Of a DNA stretch of 64,000 bases, positions 63,031 through 64,000 are shown piece by piece. How positions within the stretch are numbered: the stretch's first letter is position 1; each line of letters begins with the position of its first letter. Position numbers and translations under genes: made by a program. Origin of the DNA: Brachyspira hampsonii 30446 (GTDB taxonomy: Bacteria > Spirochaetota > Brachyspiria > Brachyspirales > Brachyspiraceae); contig NZ_JH994111.1 in assembly GCF_000316195.1 (NCBI RefSeq), forward strand, positions 1,332,840-1,396,839, read 5' to 3'. The notes under the pieces were generated by a model that saw only the letters and a list, made by a program, of their open reading frames with translations, searched no databases and was not told the origin of the DNA.

Positions 63031-64000
63031 TTAACACTTCCCCCATTTATAACTATTTTTTCAGTATCAACAGACTCTACAATACCATTTATACTAGAAT
63101 GTATATTAGCCCCAACTTTATCCATAGGTACTGCAGCTATAATTTGTCCCTCATTAACTGAATCCCCAACCTGTACAACAGCTTCAGCAGGCATTCCTAT
63201 ATGCTGTCTTAATTCTATAGATACCTTTGAAACATTTATTTCTTTAGGATTATCCATGTCAGCTTCAACATGAGAATATTTATCTAATCCTAAAATAGTA
63301 GTCAATCTATTTGTTGATACTCTCCTATACTCTATAGAAGGATGTACTCCATGATCTTTTACATTCCTATCAGGTTTAATATTAGCCTTTCTTAAAAGAG
63401 ATTTAACATATATATTCATATTAGCAGGATTTATGCCCATAGGACAGGAATAAAGCTCACATATTCCGCATTCACAGCAGAAATTTGCTTCTTTAAGTTT
63501 ATCTAAAGTATGTTCGCTATTATTTTCTATATTTTCCAAATCGGCAAAAGCAACTGTACGCATAACTAAATGAGGATTAATTTTATGACCAATTAAATTT
63601 CTAGGGCATAATTCAGAACATGCACTGCATTGTATGCAAGAGCATTTTGCCATAGCCACAATTTTAGAGTAATTTATTTGTTTCTTTTTTACTAAATAAT
63701 GATCTTCATCAATAACTATCAATGCACCTGTTGTTTTTTTAACATAGAGATTATTAGTTTCAGTTATATGATAATATCTGCCCATCATAGGACCTCCTAC
63801 TATCACATATTTATTATCATCTTTTACATTTACTTGATGAAGGATCTCTCTTAAATTCGCCCCAATAGGCACTTTAACAATACAAGGATTTTCAACTTCT
63901 CCTAATATTGACATATATTTTGAAATTACAGGTTTATCGCTTAAGCTGTCATAAATATTACATAAAGTAGCAACATTAAATACCACGCATCCAACCTCTA
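63027..64000 (-). CDS. pduS: PduS-like cobalamin reductase / RnfC-type Fe-S flavoprotein (partial)
   Basis: Partial: the frame continues past the right edge (upstream codons read EVGC before VVFNV), so the N-terminal part is missing. Visible are the RnfC-like SLBB segment (VENPCIVKVPIGANLREIL), YVIVGGPMMGRYY, two 4Fe-4S motifs CIQCSACSELCPRN and CCECGICELYSCPMG, and a C-terminal lipoyl-like domain (AEAVVQVGDSVNEGQIIAAV). PduS reduces corrinoid or passes electrons to PduT in microcompartments. A GTG at 63986 is internal and not the real start. Confidence 0.85.
   Translation of the reverse strand, partial: EVGCVVFNVATLCNIYDSLSDKPVISKYMSILGEVENPCIVKVPIGANLREILHQVNVKDDNKYVIVGGPMMGRYYHITETNNLYVKKTTGALIVIDEDHYLVKKKQINYSKIVAMAKCSCIQCSACSELCPRNLIGHKINPHLVMRTVAFADLENIENNSEHTLDKLKEANFCCECGICELYSCPMGINPANMNIYVKSLLRKANIKPDRNVKDHGVHPSIEYRRVSTNRLTTILGLDKYSHVEADMDNPKEINVSKVSIELRQHIGMPAEAVVQVGDSVNEGQIIAAVPMDKVGANIHSSINGIVESVDTEKIVINGGSVK

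Overview
The window looks like chromosomal DNA of a Brachyspira-type spirochaete. This is inferred from very low GC (about a quarter), A/T-ending codon use, strong AAGGAG ribosome binding sites and the gene mix (FapA-type protein, many lipoproteins with Ser/Cys lipoboxes, ankyrin proteins, a Na+-pump decarboxylase, an MCP). There is no rRNA, CRISPR array, prophage or complete insertion sequence.

Layout. 0.2-11.2 kb is a minus-strand run: FapA/DUF342 protein, zinc-ribbon methyltransferase, PASTA protein, fmt, an HD-GYP-like protein, a small secreted protein, a membrane-anchored ankyrin protein and a very large family-5 solute-binding lipoprotein. 11.5-14.9 kb holds the class I ribonucleotide reductase (nrdB, nrdA). 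15.2-19.4 kb is a phosphate uptake operon (pstS, a fused pstC-pstA, pstB, phoU). A repeat element and an MFS transporter gene with an in-frame stop follow. 21.2-24.1 kb (minus) is a three-gene ABC importer of the ABC_sub_bind (TrpX-like) type. 24.3-28.7 kb is the most unusual region: two related small lipoprotein genes separated by a GC-rich inverted-repeat element, a cobalamin-type riboswitch, a third lipoprotein and a BtuB-sized TonB-dependent receptor. I read this as a candidate corrinoid uptake locus with undescribed surface or periplasmic lipoproteins.

28.8-37.4 kb holds an iron-type alcohol dehydrogenase, two tandem CASTOR/POLLUX-like ion channels, a small ankyrin protein, a tRNA-Ile/tRNA-Ala pair, an AI-2E family permease, a START-like protein and a DUF2156 protein. 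37.5-41.0 kb (minus) is oadG-oadA-oadB, a biotin-dependent sodium-pumping decarboxylase. 41.2-46.7 kb has murI (3' end probably frameshifted), ravA-viaA, a HAD phosphatase and a glycosyltransferase. 47.2-52.4 kb has an unknown coiled-coil/TPR gene paired with a patatin phospholipase, an MCP and an outer-membrane barrel. 52.5-59.6 kb is a molybdenum cluster: moaC-moaA-moeA and xdhC on the minus strand, MOSC-moaB-modABC on the plus strand. The end holds a PepSY-like protein, an RluD-type pseudouridine synthase and the 3' part of a bacterial microcompartment operon (pduS-like, pduT-like, a small protein, a BMC-H shell protein, a EutQ-like cupin) that runs off the right edge.

Two themes cross the window. 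Several genes (fmt, the AI-2E permease, the pseudouridine synthase) have a good sigma-70 promoter whose -10 box lies only 7-10 nt before the start codon and no Shine-Dalgarno, suggesting leaderless mRNAs. Three loci are broken by a stop or by a poly(A) length change (MFS gene, murI, first lipoprotein), which may be real decay, phase-variable tracts or homopolymer sequencing errors.
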